The notes beneath the pieces are model-generated. The model was not told the DNA's origin, searched no databases, and saw only the letters and a program-made list of their open reading frames with translations. A stretch of DNA of 64,000 nt, taken from the NCBI GenBank assembly GCA_005502775.1, contig SCNI01000009.1:1-64000 (forward strand), written 5' to 3'. Position 1 is the stretch's first letter. Each line of letters opens with the position of its first letter. The DNA comes from Microbacteriaceae bacterium 3FA27C10 (GTDB lineage: Bacteria; Actinomycetota; Actinomycetes; Actinomycetales; Microbacteriaceae). Below are positions 49,231 to 58,545 of the stretch, piece after piece. The translations under genes and the position numbers were made by a program.

Positions 49231-51834
49231 CTAGCTCTCCCGGCGCACCTCGCCGGCGTCCTTGTCGGGGCGCCAGCCGCGCCAGGAGGGCTGGCGGAGC
49301 CGCTCGGCGCCTGGCTGGCCGCTGCCGGTCCATTCGGCGAACTCGACCTCGCCCACCAGGCGCGGGGTGACCCAGACGGCGTCCCGGGCATCCGGCGCCG
49401 GCACCTCGTCGAAGGGCGAGGTCTTGCGCTCGAGCCTCGCGAGCCGGGCGGTGATGGCGTCGAGCTCGGCGTCGCTGAACCCCGTGCCGACGCGGCCGAC
49501 GTAGTGGAGCCGGCCGTCGGCATCCGGAACCCCCATCAGCAGTGAGCCCACCTGCCGCTCGCGGCGGCCCTTGCCGGGGCGCCAGCCGCCGATCACCACC
49601 TCCTGGGTGAGGTGGTGCTTGATCTTGAGCCAGGCGCGGGAGCGCCGGCCGGGGGAGTAGCTGCTGTCGTGGCGCTTGGCCATCACGCCCTCGAGGCCGA
49701 GCCGGCGGCTCGCCTCGATCGCGTGCCGCAGGTCGCCGTCGAAGGCCGGCGGAACGTGCACCGGGCCCTCGCTCTCGGCGACGGTCTCGGCGAGCAGGCG
49801 GCGGCGCTCGTCGTAGCTCTCCGCGAGAAGGGAGCGGCCGTCGAGCTCGAGCAGGTCGAACACCATGAGCTCCACCGCCGTCTTCGCCCGGGCGGCTTCG
49901 ACGTCGCGCGAGCGTGTGAGGCCCATGCGCTGCTGCAGGCGGCCGAAGCTCGGGCGGCCTCGGCTGTCGAGGGCGACCACCTCGGCGTCGAGCACGAGCG
50001 AGCGCTCGGGGAACGCGGCGGCGAGGGCCTCGACGATTTCGGGGTAGGTGGCGGTCACGTCGTTGCCGTTGCGCGTGTGCAGCGTGACCGTGCCGCCGGA
50101 GATACGCACGACGGCGCGGATGCCGTCCCACTTCATCTCGAAGGCGAAGGACTTCTCCTCCTCGCCCGTGAAGTCGATGTCGGTCTCGGCGGCGAGGGTG
50201 GCGAGCATCGGCTTGAGGGCTTTGCCGATGCCCGGGCGACGCGCGAGCGCGCTCGACGACGGAGTGTCTGGCCGATCATCCGGAACGACGGAGTCCGAGT
50301 CCGCGGCATCCGTTGTCCTCCGTCGGCTTGCGGCCGGCTTCTGCTCGGCGGGCAGCATCCGGTGGATGAGCCAATTCTTCTCCGAAGCCTTGTCGCCGCC
50401 CTTCCCGGTGTGGATGAGCACCACCCGCCGCGGGTCGCCGAGCCCGCCGGAGGGCTGCCCGTGCAGGGTGACGATGATCTCCTTGCCGTCGCGCCACTTC
50501 TCGAGCTCGTACTCTCCGAAGTCCCAGATGAGCACCTTCCCGGCGCCGTATTCCCCGGCGGGAATGTTCCCCTCGAAGGTGCCGTACTCCATCGGGTGGT
50601 CCTCGGTCTGCACCGCGAGATGGTTCACCCCGGGGTCGTCGGGCACGCCTTTCGGCAGCGCCCACGACACGAGAACCCCGTCGTGCTCGAGCCGGAAGTC
50701 CCAGTGCAGCCGCCGGGCGTGGTGCTCCTGCACCACCCACGAGCGGCCTCCGGTGTCGCGCGGAGTCGCCGCCGGCACAGGCTCAGGGGTCTTCGCGGCG
50801 TCGCGCTTCGAGCGGTAGACCGTCAGGCGGTCGTGGCCGGCGGCGGCGTCGCCCTCGGGGCCGGGATGCGCTTCCGGCTGCTCATCGGGCCCCCGGTCGG
50901 AGTGCCACACCCCGCCGGGCGCGTCGATCGACCCGGGGGCCTCGGCGCTCTCGGCGAGCGGGTCGGCACGGGTCGTCATGCGCGAGAGCACCTCGTCGAG
51001 TTCGAGCTGCCGCAGCTCCGGGGAGTCCAGCTCCTCCCAGGTGCGCGGCACCGCCGCCGTCGGCCGCAGCCGCCCGCGCAGCGAGTAGGGGCAGATCGTG
51101 GTCTTGTTGGCGCTGTTCTGGCTCCAGTCCACGAGCACCTTGCCCTGCCGCTTCGTCTTCTTCATGTCGCTGACCACGAGCGAGGGGTGGTCGGCCTCGA
51201 GCGCTCGCGCGAGCTCGTGCGCCACCGCGGAGACCTGCTCGGAGCTCTGCTTTCCGTCGAGCGCCGCGTAGAGATGGATTCCCTTGCTGCCGCTCGTGAC
51301 CGGCACGGGCTCGAGCCCCATGTCGTTCAGGATGCGCTTGGCCAGCTTCGCGACCTCGACGCACTCGGCGAGGCCGGCGCCCTCGCCCGGGTCGAGGTCG
51401 ATCACGAAGCGATCCGGATGCTTGGGGCGGCCGTGCGCATCCACCCGCCACTGCGGCACGTGGATCTCGAGCGCGGCGATCTGCGCGAACCAGGCGAGAG
51501 TCGCGGCGTCGTTGACGAGCGGATACACGTTCACGTGGTCGGAGTGCTGGATGCTCACCCGGCGCACCCAGTCGGGCGTGCCCTCGTCGAGGTTCTTCTG
51601 GAAGAACACGGGTGCGTGCCACTCGGGGGTGCCCACCCCGTGCACCCAGCGCTTGCGGGTGGCCGGGCGGTTGCGGGCGTGCGGGATGAGGAAGGGGGCG
51701 ATCTCGGCGTAGTAGCGGAAGACATCCGCTTTGGTGGTTCCGGTCGAAGGGTAGATGACCTTGTCGAGGTTCGAGATGCGCAGGCGATGGCCGCCGACCG
51801 TCACGGTCTGCTCGCCACTGCCTTTCGGGGCCAT
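49231..51834 (-). CDS. ligD: ATP-dependent DNA ligase D (polymerase-phosphoesterase-ligase)
   Basis: This 867-residue NHEJ enzyme has domains in the order POL, PE, LIG. Residues about 10-290 are the primase-like polymerase (DRFVIDLDPGEG with the metal Asp pair, TSGSKGIHLY, DWSQNSANKTTICPYSLR). About 370-500 is the 3'-phosphoesterase (VVQEHHARRLHWDFRLEHDG). About 550-867 is the ligase, with the adenylation Lys in FEMKWDGIRAV (about 568). The ATG at 51834 follows GTGGAGG. It diverges from ku with a 66-bp gap. Confidence 0.97.
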   Translation of the reverse strand: MAPKGSGEQTVTVGGHRLRISNLDKVIYPSTGTTKADVFRYYAEIAPFLIPHARNRPATRKRWVHGVGTPEWHAPVFFQKNLDEGTPDWVRRVSIQHSDHVNVYPLVNDAATLAWFAQIAALEIHVPQWRVDAHGRPKHPDRFVIDLDPGEGAGLAECVEVAKLAKRILNDMGLEPVPVTSGSKGIHLYAALDGKQSSEQVSAVAHELARALEADHPSLVVSDMKKTKRQGKVLVDWSQNSANKTTICPYSLRGRLRPTAAVPRTWEELDSPELRQLELDEVLSRMTTRADPLAESAEAPGSIDAPGGVWHSDRGPDEQPEAHPGPEGDAAAGHDRLTVYRSKRDAAKTPEPVPAATPRDTGGRSWVVQEHHARRLHWDFRLEHDGVLVSWALPKGVPDDPGVNHLAVQTEDHPMEYGTFEGNIPAGEYGAGKVLIWDFGEYELEKWRDGKEIIVTLHGQPSGGLGDPRRVVLIHTGKGGDKASEKNWLIHRMLPAEQKPAASRRRTTDAADSDSVVPDDRPDTPSSSALARRPGIGKALKPMLATLAAETDIDFTGEEEKSFAFEMKWDGIRAVVRISGGTVTLHTRNGNDVTATYPEIVEALAAAFPERSLVLDAEVVALDSRGRPSFGRLQQRMGLTRSRDVEAARAKTAVELMVFDLLELDGRSLLAESYDERRRLLAETVAESEGPVHVPPAFDGDLRHAIEASRRLGLEGVMAKRHDSSYSPGRRSRAWLKIKHHLTQEVVIGGWRPGKGRRERQVGSLLMGVPDADGRLHYVGRVGTGFSDAELDAITARLARLERKTSPFDEVPAPDARDAVWVTPRLVGEVEFAEWTGSGQPGAERLRQPSWRGWRPDKDAGEVRRES

Positions 51835-51900
51835 GGCACAATCCTCCACCCGAAACGCCCGCCTCTACCCGAAATGCCCGGTCGCGCGGTCTAATGGAGC

Positions 51901-52776
51901 ATGAGATCGATCTGGAAGGGCGCCATCACCTTCGGGTTGGTCAACGTGCCCGTGAAGGTGTACAGCGCCACCGAGGACCACGACATCTCGCTGCACCAGG
52001 TGCACGACGCGGACGGCGGGCGCATCCGGTACCAGCGGCGGTGCGAGATCGACGGCAAGATCATCGACTACGCGAACATCGCGCGGGCCTACGACGACGG
52101 GGAGCGCACCGTCATCCTCTCGAAGGACGACCTCGCCTCGCTGCCCGAGGAACGCAGCCGCGAGATCGAGGTGGTGGAGTTCGTGCCGAGCGAGCAGATC
52201 GACCCGATCATGCTCGACAAGAGCTACTACCTCGAGCCCGACTCGGCCTCGCCCAAGGCCTACGCGCTGCTGCGCAAGACGCTCGAGACCACCGACCGCA
52301 CCGCGATCGTGCACTTCGCACTGCGGCAGAAGACCCGGCTCGGCGCTCTGCGGGTGCGGGGCGACGTGCTCGTGCTGCAGTCGCTGCTCTGGGACGACGA
52401 GGTGCGCGAGGCCGCGTTCCCCGCGCTCGACGAACCCACCCGGGTGTCATCGCAGGAGCTCGACATGGCGATGTCGCTCGTCGACCAGTTCGCCTCCGAC
52501 TTCGCGCCCGAGAAGTTCACCGACGACTACCAGGAGCAGCTGCGCACCCTCATCGAGGCGAAGCTCGCCCAGGGCGATGCGATGGACACCGACGAGACCT
52601 TCGGGCGCACCCCCGGCGAGAGCGAGGGCGGCGGCGAGGTGCTCGACCTGATGGAGGCGCTGCGGCGCTCGGTCGACAAGAGCCGGGGCGCATCCGGGGG
52701 CGACGCGGATGCCGGCGCGGCCCCAAAGAAGAAGGCCCCCTCCAAGAAGCCGGCGGCCAAGTCGAAGGCCAGCTAG
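51901..52776 (+). CDS. ku: Bacterial Ku DNA end-binding protein
   Basis: This 291-residue protein begins MRSIWKGAITFGLVNVPVKVY, the Ku beta-barrel signature, and contains IDPIMLDKSYYLEPD. A Lys/Ala-rich C-terminal tail (PKKKAPSKKPAAKSK) is typical of bacterial Ku and thought to bind DNA. It forms a ring on DNA ends and recruits LigD, whose gene is divergently adjacent. CTAAT lies 5 nt before the ATG, so the message is probably leaderless. Confidence 0.97.
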   Translation: MRSIWKGAITFGLVNVPVKVYSATEDHDISLHQVHDADGGRIRYQRRCEIDGKIIDYANIARAYDDGERTVILSKDDLASLPEERSREIEVVEFVPSEQIDPIMLDKSYYLEPDSASPKAYALLRKTLETTDRTAIVHFALRQKTRLGALRVRGDVLVLQSLLWDDEVREAAFPALDEPTRVSSQELDMAMSLVDQFASDFAPEKFTDDYQEQLRTLIEAKLAQGDAMDTDETFGRTPGESEGGGEVLDLMEALRRSVDKSRGASGGDADAGAAPKKKAPSKKPAAKSKAS

Positions 52777-52805
52777 CCCCGGCCGCAGCACCCGTCACAC
52801 ACGCC

Positions 52806-54815
52806 CTACGACGCGGCGAATCGCCGCAGCTGTTGATACACGGCATCGGAGATCGTTGCGGTGCCGCCGAGCACGACGATCTGCGACGGATTGAGGCGGT
52901 CCAGTTCCGCAGCAACGGTCGCAGGGATCTCGTTGGGTGTGACCAGCAGCACCGGTGCACCGTTGGCCGCCGCAGCAGGCGACCCCGAGAGGGCGTCGGG
53001 GAAGACGAGACCGGATGCGATGAACACCGTCTTCGAACCCGACGGGAACGCGGCAGCGGATGCGGCCGCGGAGACACCGAAGCGGTCAGCGGCGGTGAGC
53101 CGTGTGGTGGGGCGGCTTGCACGCAGCGCCTTCTCGACCTCGGCCGACACGGTGTTCGGGCCTCCGAGGATCACGAGCCGGCCCGGACTCAGGCGGGTGA
53201 GTTCGTCGGTCACCGCGCTGGGGATGCTGTCTTTGGTGACGAGGAGGACCGGCGCGCCGTCCTTCGCCGCGATGGCCGAGCCCGAGAGGGCGTCAGGAAA
53301 TACTGCGCCGGAAGCGATGTAGGCCACGGGGATGCCGGACGTGAAGCCGTCGCGAGAGATGGCGGCCGACACCGCGTAGCGGTCCGCGCCTCCGAGCCGG
53401 TCGACCACGGGGGAGTAACCGCCGAGCGCTCGTTCGACGCCTGCGCTGACGGAGTTCATTCCGCCGAGCACCACGATCCGCTTCGGCTTCAGTCGTGCGA
53501 GCTCTGCCCCGATCACGGTGGGGATGGTGTCGGCGCCGACGAGCAGCACGGGTGCCTTACGCGATCCCGCCGCCGCCGACCCCGAGAGGGCGTCGGCGAA
53601 CGCGCCGCCTGACGCCACGTAGACGACGTCGACCCCGGGCAAGAACTCGGCGGACGAGTTCGCCGCGGACACGTCGAAACGATCCGCGCCTCCGCGCCGC
53701 GTGAGCACGGCTGTCGAGTCGAGATTCACGACGGTGACGCTGTTAGACCCGCTCGCCGCAATGTACGCCCGCCGATGGTCCGCGTCGACAGCCATGCCCT
53801 GCAAGCCGTATCCGTAGTCGTCCTTGCTGCTCCGGGTGATCACCATGACGACCCTCGAGGAGTCGGCATCGATCACCGTGATGCGGGTCTCGGCTTGAAC
53901 GTAGACCTGACGTCCCTCGGGGTCGACGACCACTCCGTCGGGGCCATCCCCGATGCCAGTGGCGAGGTCGTGCGGTATCACGGCGATGACCGTGTTCGTT
54001 CGGGTGTCGATGATGGAGACTGTGCTGGATCCCTCGTTGGTCACGAAGGCGTGGTGGCCTACTTCGTCCACAGCTACCTTGCGCGGACCATGCCCGATAC
54101 CGCTGGTCGTGCTGGCGGGTATCACCGTGATCACGCTGCTGGTCTGGGTGTCGAACACCGAGACCGTGTCATCCGTATTGTTCGTGACGTAGCCGCGATG
54201 CAGAGCGGTGTCGATGGCGAGGCCGAGCGCGAAGGTGCCGATACCGTTCGCTGAATCGTGAGGAATCACGGAGACCACCCGATTCGTCGCCGTGTCGATG
54301 ACGGAGACCGTCCCGTCGTCCAGGTTCGCGACGAAAGCTCGATCGACCTCGGGGTCGACCGCCACCGCTTCGGGCTTCTGCCCGATTCCGTGGGCCGGAT
54401 CGTGAGGGATCACCGCGACGACCCGATTTGTCGCCGTGTCGATGACGGAGACAGTGTCCGAGTTGTAGTTGGTGACGTAGACCTGGTGATGCTCGGAATC
54501 GATCGCGACACTGCTTGGTCCGAATCCGATGCTGGTGGGGCCGTTCGGCACAGTGTCGATCACACGATTCGTGCGGGTATCGATCACGGAAACCGTTCCG
54601 TCAAACGTGTTCGTGACATACGCCTGGGCGGTTGTCGCATCGACGGCCACCGCCACAGGAGTGGGGTCTCGCCGGGTCGGCGAGGTGATCGGGATGCTCG
54701 CGGCGACGAAGGTGGAGGCTGACGCGGAGGGTGCGGTGATCGGGGCGACCGCTCCACTGGCAACCAGCACCGCCGTGATCGATGCGACGATCACCCTTCG
54801 AGAAGATGAGAACAT
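52806..54815 (-). CDS. Secreted YVTN/YncE-type beta-propeller protein with three CWB2 repeats
   Basis: This 669-residue protein has a signal peptide near residues 10-35. About seven to eight propeller blades (residues 40-375) follow, each with the YVTN-like pattern TVSVIDTxTNRVVxVIPHD and VDPE-RAFVAN or AYVTN. Three CWB2 repeats (about 378-669; GGADRFDVSA, GGADRYAVSA, TAADRFGVSA) form the anchor. TAATAT lies 6 nt before the ATG. It converges on ku with a 29-base gap. I infer a wall-attached propeller, possibly a binding scaffold. Confidence 0.9.
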   Translation of the reverse strand: MFSSSRRVIVASITAVLVASGAVAPITAPSASASTFVAASIPITSPTRRDPTPVAVAVDATTAQAYVTNTFDGTVSVIDTRTNRVIDTVPNGPTSIGFGPSSVAIDSEHHQVYVTNYNSDTVSVIDTATNRVVAVIPHDPAHGIGQKPEAVAVDPEVDRAFVANLDDGTVSVIDTATNRVVSVIPHDSANGIGTFALGLAIDTALHRGYVTNNTDDTVSVFDTQTSSVITVIPASTTSGIGHGPRKVAVDEVGHHAFVTNEGSSTVSIIDTRTNTVIAVIPHDLATGIGDGPDGVVVDPEGRQVYVQAETRITVIDADSSRVVMVITRSSKDDYGYGLQGMAVDADHRRAYIAASGSNSVTVVNLDSTAVLTRRGGADRFDVSAANSSAEFLPGVDVVYVASGGAFADALSGSAAAGSRKAPVLLVGADTIPTVIGAELARLKPKRIVVLGGMNSVSAGVERALGGYSPVVDRLGGADRYAVSAAISRDGFTSGIPVAYIASGAVFPDALSGSAIAAKDGAPVLLVTKDSIPSAVTDELTRLSPGRLVILGGPNTVSAEVEKALRASRPTTRLTAADRFGVSAAASAAAFPSGSKTVFIASGLVFPDALSGSPAAAANGAPVLLVTPNEIPATVAAELDRLNPSQIVVLGGTATISDAVYQQLRRFAAS

Positions 54816-54821
54816 CTCGAT

Positions 54822-54841
54822 ATATTAGCAGAGCAATGCTC
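54822..54841 (-). promoter_or_regulatory. Shared CWB2-gene promoter block upstream of 54815
   Basis: On the minus strand GAGCATTGCTC (perfect 5-1-5 palindrome), TGC and TAATAT precede the ATG by 6 nt. It matches the block at 11322-11341 with identical spacing. Confidence 0.6.
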
Positions 54842-54857
54842 AACGAAGTGAGTGGGG

Positions 54858-55805
54858 CTACGGGGCGGCGACGGCCTTCTCGCGCGCATCCTTCTCCTGG
54901 GCCGCGCTGAGGAGGAAGACGCCGCTCACGGCCACCGCGCCGGCCACGACGAACGCGAGCACCGCCCACAGGGGAGCTCCGGCGGCCTCGCCGAGGATGG
55001 TGATCCCGAGCACCACGGCCACCACGGGGTCGATCACCGTGAGGCCCGCCACCACGACCTCCGGGCGCGCCACGGTGTGGGCCACCTGCACGAAGTAGAT
55101 GGAGAGCCCGCCGGCCACGGCGATGCCGAGCACGCAGAAGAGGGTGAGCACGGTCGCCGCGTCGAACATGAACTCGGTGCTCAGGACGGTCTGCACCCGC
55201 CCGATCACCGTCTTGCCGAGGGTCGCCACGAAGCCGGTGAGGAGCCCGCCTGCGAGCACGTAGACCATCGGCGGGATGGGCCACTGCCGCAGCCGGGAGA
55301 ACAGGAACACGCCCCCCAGGGCCGCGAGCACCACGGCGAGCACGATGAGGATCGCGACGAGCTGCGTCTCCTCGATGGCGTGCTGCTGGGCGACGAGCGC
55401 GGCCACCGTGACGAACACGCCGACGCCGGCGATGCAGATGAGGATCGAGCGCGTCACCCGCCGCGAGGGCGCCTTGCGGGTGGTGACGACTGTGAGCAGC
55501 GCGGCGAACACCAGCGCCGTCACGCCCACCGGCTGCACCACGATGAGCGGCGCGAGCGTCAGGCTCGCCAGCTGCACGATGATCGAGAGTCCGAACGCGA
55601 CGCTGCCGAGGAGCCAGGTTCCGTTCCGCAGCAGCCGGGTGAACTGCTTGGCCCCGAGAGCGGAGTCCGCCGTGGAGCGGGCGGCCACGGCGGCGACCCC
55701 CCGCGACTGCAGTTCGTTGCCCACGGCGAGCAGGGCCGCGGCCACGACCGCGAGGCCGATGCCGGCGAGCGGCAGCGAGGTGAGGGTGACCGTGGCGGGT
55801 GTCAT
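54858..55805 (-). CDS. DMT-superfamily transporter (EamA/NIPA-like)
   Basis: This 315-residue protein has nine to ten hydrophobic segments from residue 12 to 305, with [18 protein letters not shown] at the start and [17 protein letters not shown] and [27 protein letters not shown] as repeat-like halves, as in DMT permeases. Substrate is unknown. The ATG at 55805 has only a weak ribosome-binding site. It diverges from glyQS. Confidence 0.85.
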   Translation of the reverse strand: MTPATVTLTSLPLAGIGLAVVAAALLAVGNELQSRGVAAVAARSTADSALGAKQFTRLLRNGTWLLGSVAFGLSIIVQLASLTLAPLIVVQPVGVTALVFAALLTVVTTRKAPSRRVTRSILICIAGVGVFVTVAALVAQQHAIEETQLVAILIVLAVVLAALGGVFLFSRLRQWPIPPMVYVLAGGLLTGFVATLGKTVIGRVQTVLSTEFMFDAATVLTLFCVLGIAVAGGLSIYFVQVAHTVARPEVVVAGLTVIDPVVAVVLGITILGEAAGAPLWAVLAFVVAGAVAVSGVFLLSAAQEKDAREKAVAAP

Positions 55806-55984
55806 CCCGTGAACCGCCTGTTCCCGCGCATCCGCATGTGTCGACGTTACCCGATGTGCGGCGGTTCGGCCCGCCCCGGCCGAGCGGGCCCGGGGGCTCC
55901 GTGGGCGCCGTCGCGCTCACAGTAGAATTGTCGCTGATCCATGCGCGAGCAGCCTGCCGCGCGGAGAATACCGGAGCCTCTCAC

Positions 55985-57367
55985 ATGCCTGCATCCCGTC
56001 TTGATTCCGTCATCGCCCTGGCCAAGCGCCGCGGCTTCGTCTTCCCGACGGGAGAGATCTACGGCGGCACCAGGTCGGCCTGGGACTACGGCCCCCTCGG
56101 CGTGGAGCTCAAGGAGAACATCAAGCGCCAGTGGTGGAAGTTCATGGTGCAGGGCCGGGACAACGTCGTGGGCCTCGACTCCGCCGTCATCCTCCCCCGC
56201 CAGGTGTGGGAGGCCTCGGGCCACGTCGAGGTCTTCACCGACCCGCTGGTCGAGTCGCTGCACACCCACAAGCGCTACCGCGCCGACCACCTGCTCGAGC
56301 AGTACGAGGAGAAGCACGGCCACCCGCCCGTGAACGGCCTCGCCGACATCCGCGACCCCGACACCGGCCAGCCCGGTTCGTGGACCGAGCCGAAGAACTT
56401 CTCCGGCCTCATGAAGACCTACCTCGGCGCCGTCGACGACGAGTCGGGCATGGCGTATCTGCGCCCCGAGACCGCCCAGGGCATCTTCGTCGACTTCAAC
56501 GCGGTGCTGAACTCCAGTCGGCAGAAGCCGCCGTTCGGCATCGGCCAGATCGGCAAGAGCTTCCGCAACGAGATCACCCCCGGCAACTTCATCTTCCGCA
56601 CGCGCGAGTTCGAGCAGATGGAGATGGAGTTCTTCGTCAAGCCCGGCGAAGACGAAGAGTGGCACCAGTACTGGATCGACCAGCGCTTCCAGTGGTACGT
56701 CGACCTCGGCATCGACCCCGAGAACCTGCGCCTGTTCGAGCACCCGCAGGAGAAGCTGTCGCACTACTCCAAGCGCACCGTCGACATCGAGTACAAGTTC
56801 GGCTTCACCGGATCGGCCTTCGGCGAGCTCGAGGGCGTGGCGAACCGCACCGACTACGACCTCTCGACGCACTCGAAGGCATCCGGAACCGACCTGAGCT
56901 ACTTCGACCAGACCACCGGCGAGCGCTGGACGCCGTACGTCATCGAGCCGGCTGCCGGCCTCACGCGCTCGCTGATGGCCTTCCTGGTCGACGCGTTCCA
57001 CGAAGACGAGGCGCCCAACACCAAGGGCGGCGTCGACAAGCGCACCGTGCTGAAGCTCGACCCCCGGCTGGCCCCGGTGAAGGCCGCCGTTCTGCCGCTC
57101 TCGCGCAACGAGGCCCTCTCGCCGCTGGCCCGCACGCTCGCCGCCGACCTGCGCAAGAACTGGAACGTCGACTTCGACGACGCCGGCGCGATCGGCCGTC
57201 GCTACCGCCGTCAGGACGAGGTGGGGACGCCGTTCTGCATCACCGTCGACTTCGACTCGCTCGAGGACAATGCGGTCACCGTGCGCGAGCGCGACTCGAT
57301 GGCCCAGGAGCGCATCTCCCTCGACCGCCTCACCGGCTACCTCGCCGAGCGCCTCGTCGGCGCCTGA
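55985..57367 (+). CDS. glyQS: Glycyl-tRNA synthetase (class II, single-chain type)
   Basis: This 460-residue enzyme charges tRNA-Gly. It begins [35 protein letters not shown]. Class II motifs follow: [33 protein letters not shown] (motif 2) and [16 protein letters not shown] (motif 3). An anticodon-binding domain covers the last 110 residues. Length fits the dimeric alpha2 type. The ATG at 55985 is fixed by homology; GGAG lies 8 nt upstream and a TAGAAT box is about 60 nt upstream. It ends at a type A palindrome. Confidence 0.97.
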   Translation: MPASRLDSVIALAKRRGFVFPTGEIYGGTRSAWDYGPLGVELKENIKRQWWKFMVQGRDNVVGLDSAVILPRQVWEASGHVEVFTDPLVESLHTHKRYRADHLLEQYEEKHGHPPVNGLADIRDPDTGQPGSWTEPKNFSGLMKTYLGAVDDESGMAYLRPETAQGIFVDFNAVLNSSRQKPPFGIGQIGKSFRNEITPGNFIFRTREFEQMEMEFFVKPGEDEEWHQYWIDQRFQWYVDLGIDPENLRLFEHPQEKLSHYSKRTVDIEYKFGFTGSAFGELEGVANRTDYDLSTHSKASGTDLSYFDQTTGERWTPYVIEPAAGLTRSLMAFLVDAFHEDEAPNTKGGVDKRTVLKLDPRLAPVKAAVLPLSRNEALSPLARTLAADLRKNWNVDFDDAGAIGRRYRRQDEVGTPFCITVDFDSLEDNAVTVRERDSMAQERISLDRLTGYLAERLVGA

Positions 57368-57373
57368 GGGCAC

Positions 57374-57434
57374 ATCGACCGGTCGCAGATGGCCGCTATC
57401 CCGCGTGGGTAGCGGCCATCTGCGACTGATCGAT
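57374..57434. repeat. Type A palindrome, copy 4 (convergent gene junction)
   Basis: The 25-base arms 57374-57398 and 57410-57434 pair with two mismatches around an 11-base loop. The core CAGATGGCCGCTA differs from copy 3 (CAAATGGCCCCTA) at two positions, and both changes are matched in the opposite arm. It starts 6 bases after the glyQS stop. Confidence 0.92.
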
Positions 57435-57470
57435 GCCATATGCCCCGTGGGGCATGCAGGGGCTGCGAGG

Positions 57471-58454
57471 TCAGGATGCTGTCGCGACGAGGCGGTCGAA
57501 GAGCGCCTCGAAGGCGGGGTCGGTGACCTGCAGCTCGGGATGCGCGTCGTGGTGGTCGAGCATCTCCCGGGCCGCCGTGTGGAACGGGATGACGGGCGCG
57601 AAGTCGGGCACGAGCGCGCGGATCTTCGTGTTGTCGAAGACCACCGAGTGGGCGCGGTCGCCGAGGTGCTCGCCCGCCGTGTGCGGCGCCGCAGCCTCGA
57701 TCGCGGCGCTCGTGACGTAGCGGATGCGCGGGGTCGCGCCCGCCGCCGCCCCCATGATCGCGAAGATCTCGTTCCAGGTGTAGACGAAGTCGGAGGTGAT
57801 CTGGAACGTGTCGCCCAGCGCTAGCGGGTTGCCCAGCAGACCGACGAAGCCCCGCGCGAAGTCGTCGGCGTGGGTCAGCGTCCAGAGCGAGGTGCCGTCG
57901 CCGTGCACCACCACCTCGGCTCCGCGGCGCATCCGGTCGACCACGGTCCAGCCGCCGAAGAAGGGCAACGACCACTTGTCGTAGGTGTGCGAGGGCCGGA
58001 TGATCGTGGCCGGGAACGCGCGCGAGCGATAGGCCTCCACCAGCAGGTCCTCACAGGCGATCTTGTCGCGCGAGTACTGCCAGAACGGGTTGCGCAACGG
58101 AGTCGACTCGGTGATCGGCAGGCGGGAGACCGGCTTCTGGTAGGCCGACGCCGAGCTGATGAACACGTACTGCCCGGTGCGCCCCTCGAAGCGGTCGATG
58201 TCACGCTGCACCTGCTCGGGAGTGAAGGCCACCATGTCGGCGACCACGTCGAACTCGCGCGAGCCGAGCACCGCATCCACGGCCTCCGCGTCGGCGATGT
58301 CGGCGGTGAGCACCTCGGCTCCGGGGTGCGGCGCGCGCCGCGAGGAGCCGCGGTTGAGGAGAGTCACCTCCAGGCCGCGCTCGATCGCCAGCGCGCTCGC
58401 CGCCGCTGAGATGATGCCGGTACCGCCGATGAACAACACCCTCGTCGAAGTCAT
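57471..58454 (-). CDS. NAD-dependent epimerase/dehydratase family protein
   Basis: This 327-residue extended SDR-like protein has a Rossmann start (RVLFIGGTGIIS), SSASAYQ (Ser of the active site) and YSRDK (Tyr-x3-Lys). HTYDKWSLPFFGGWTVVDRM and LTHADDFARGFVGLL are typical of the atypical-SDR reductases related to sugar epimerases. The substrate is unknown. The ATG at 58454 is set by the Rossmann motif, and TAGGGT lies 7 nt upstream. It faces glyQS across a type A palindrome. Confidence 0.9.
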   Translation of the reverse strand: MTSTRVLFIGGTGIISAAASALAIERGLEVTLLNRGSSRRAPHPGAEVLTADIADAEAVDAVLGSREFDVVADMVAFTPEQVQRDIDRFEGRTGQYVFISSASAYQKPVSRLPITESTPLRNPFWQYSRDKIACEDLLVEAYRSRAFPATIIRPSHTYDKWSLPFFGGWTVVDRMRRGAEVVVHGDGTSLWTLTHADDFARGFVGLLGNPLALGDTFQITSDFVYTWNEIFAIMGAAAGATPRIRYVTSAAIEAAAPHTAGEHLGDRAHSVVFDNTKIRALVPDFAPVIPFHTAAREMLDHHDAHPELQVTDPAFEALFDRLVATAS

Positions 58455-58545
58455 GGAGAGCACCCTAGCGCGCTCCGCGCGACTAGCGGGTCGGGGTGGG
58501 CGCCGCTCGGCACCCACCCCGACCCGCGTCGAGCCGGCGGCCCGC

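Noticed and set aside
51894-53612. A 572-codon plus-strand frame covering ku and the end of the propeller gene
   Set aside because: The frame is a shadow of ku on its own strand and then antisense to the CWB2 repeats. It has no family motifs.
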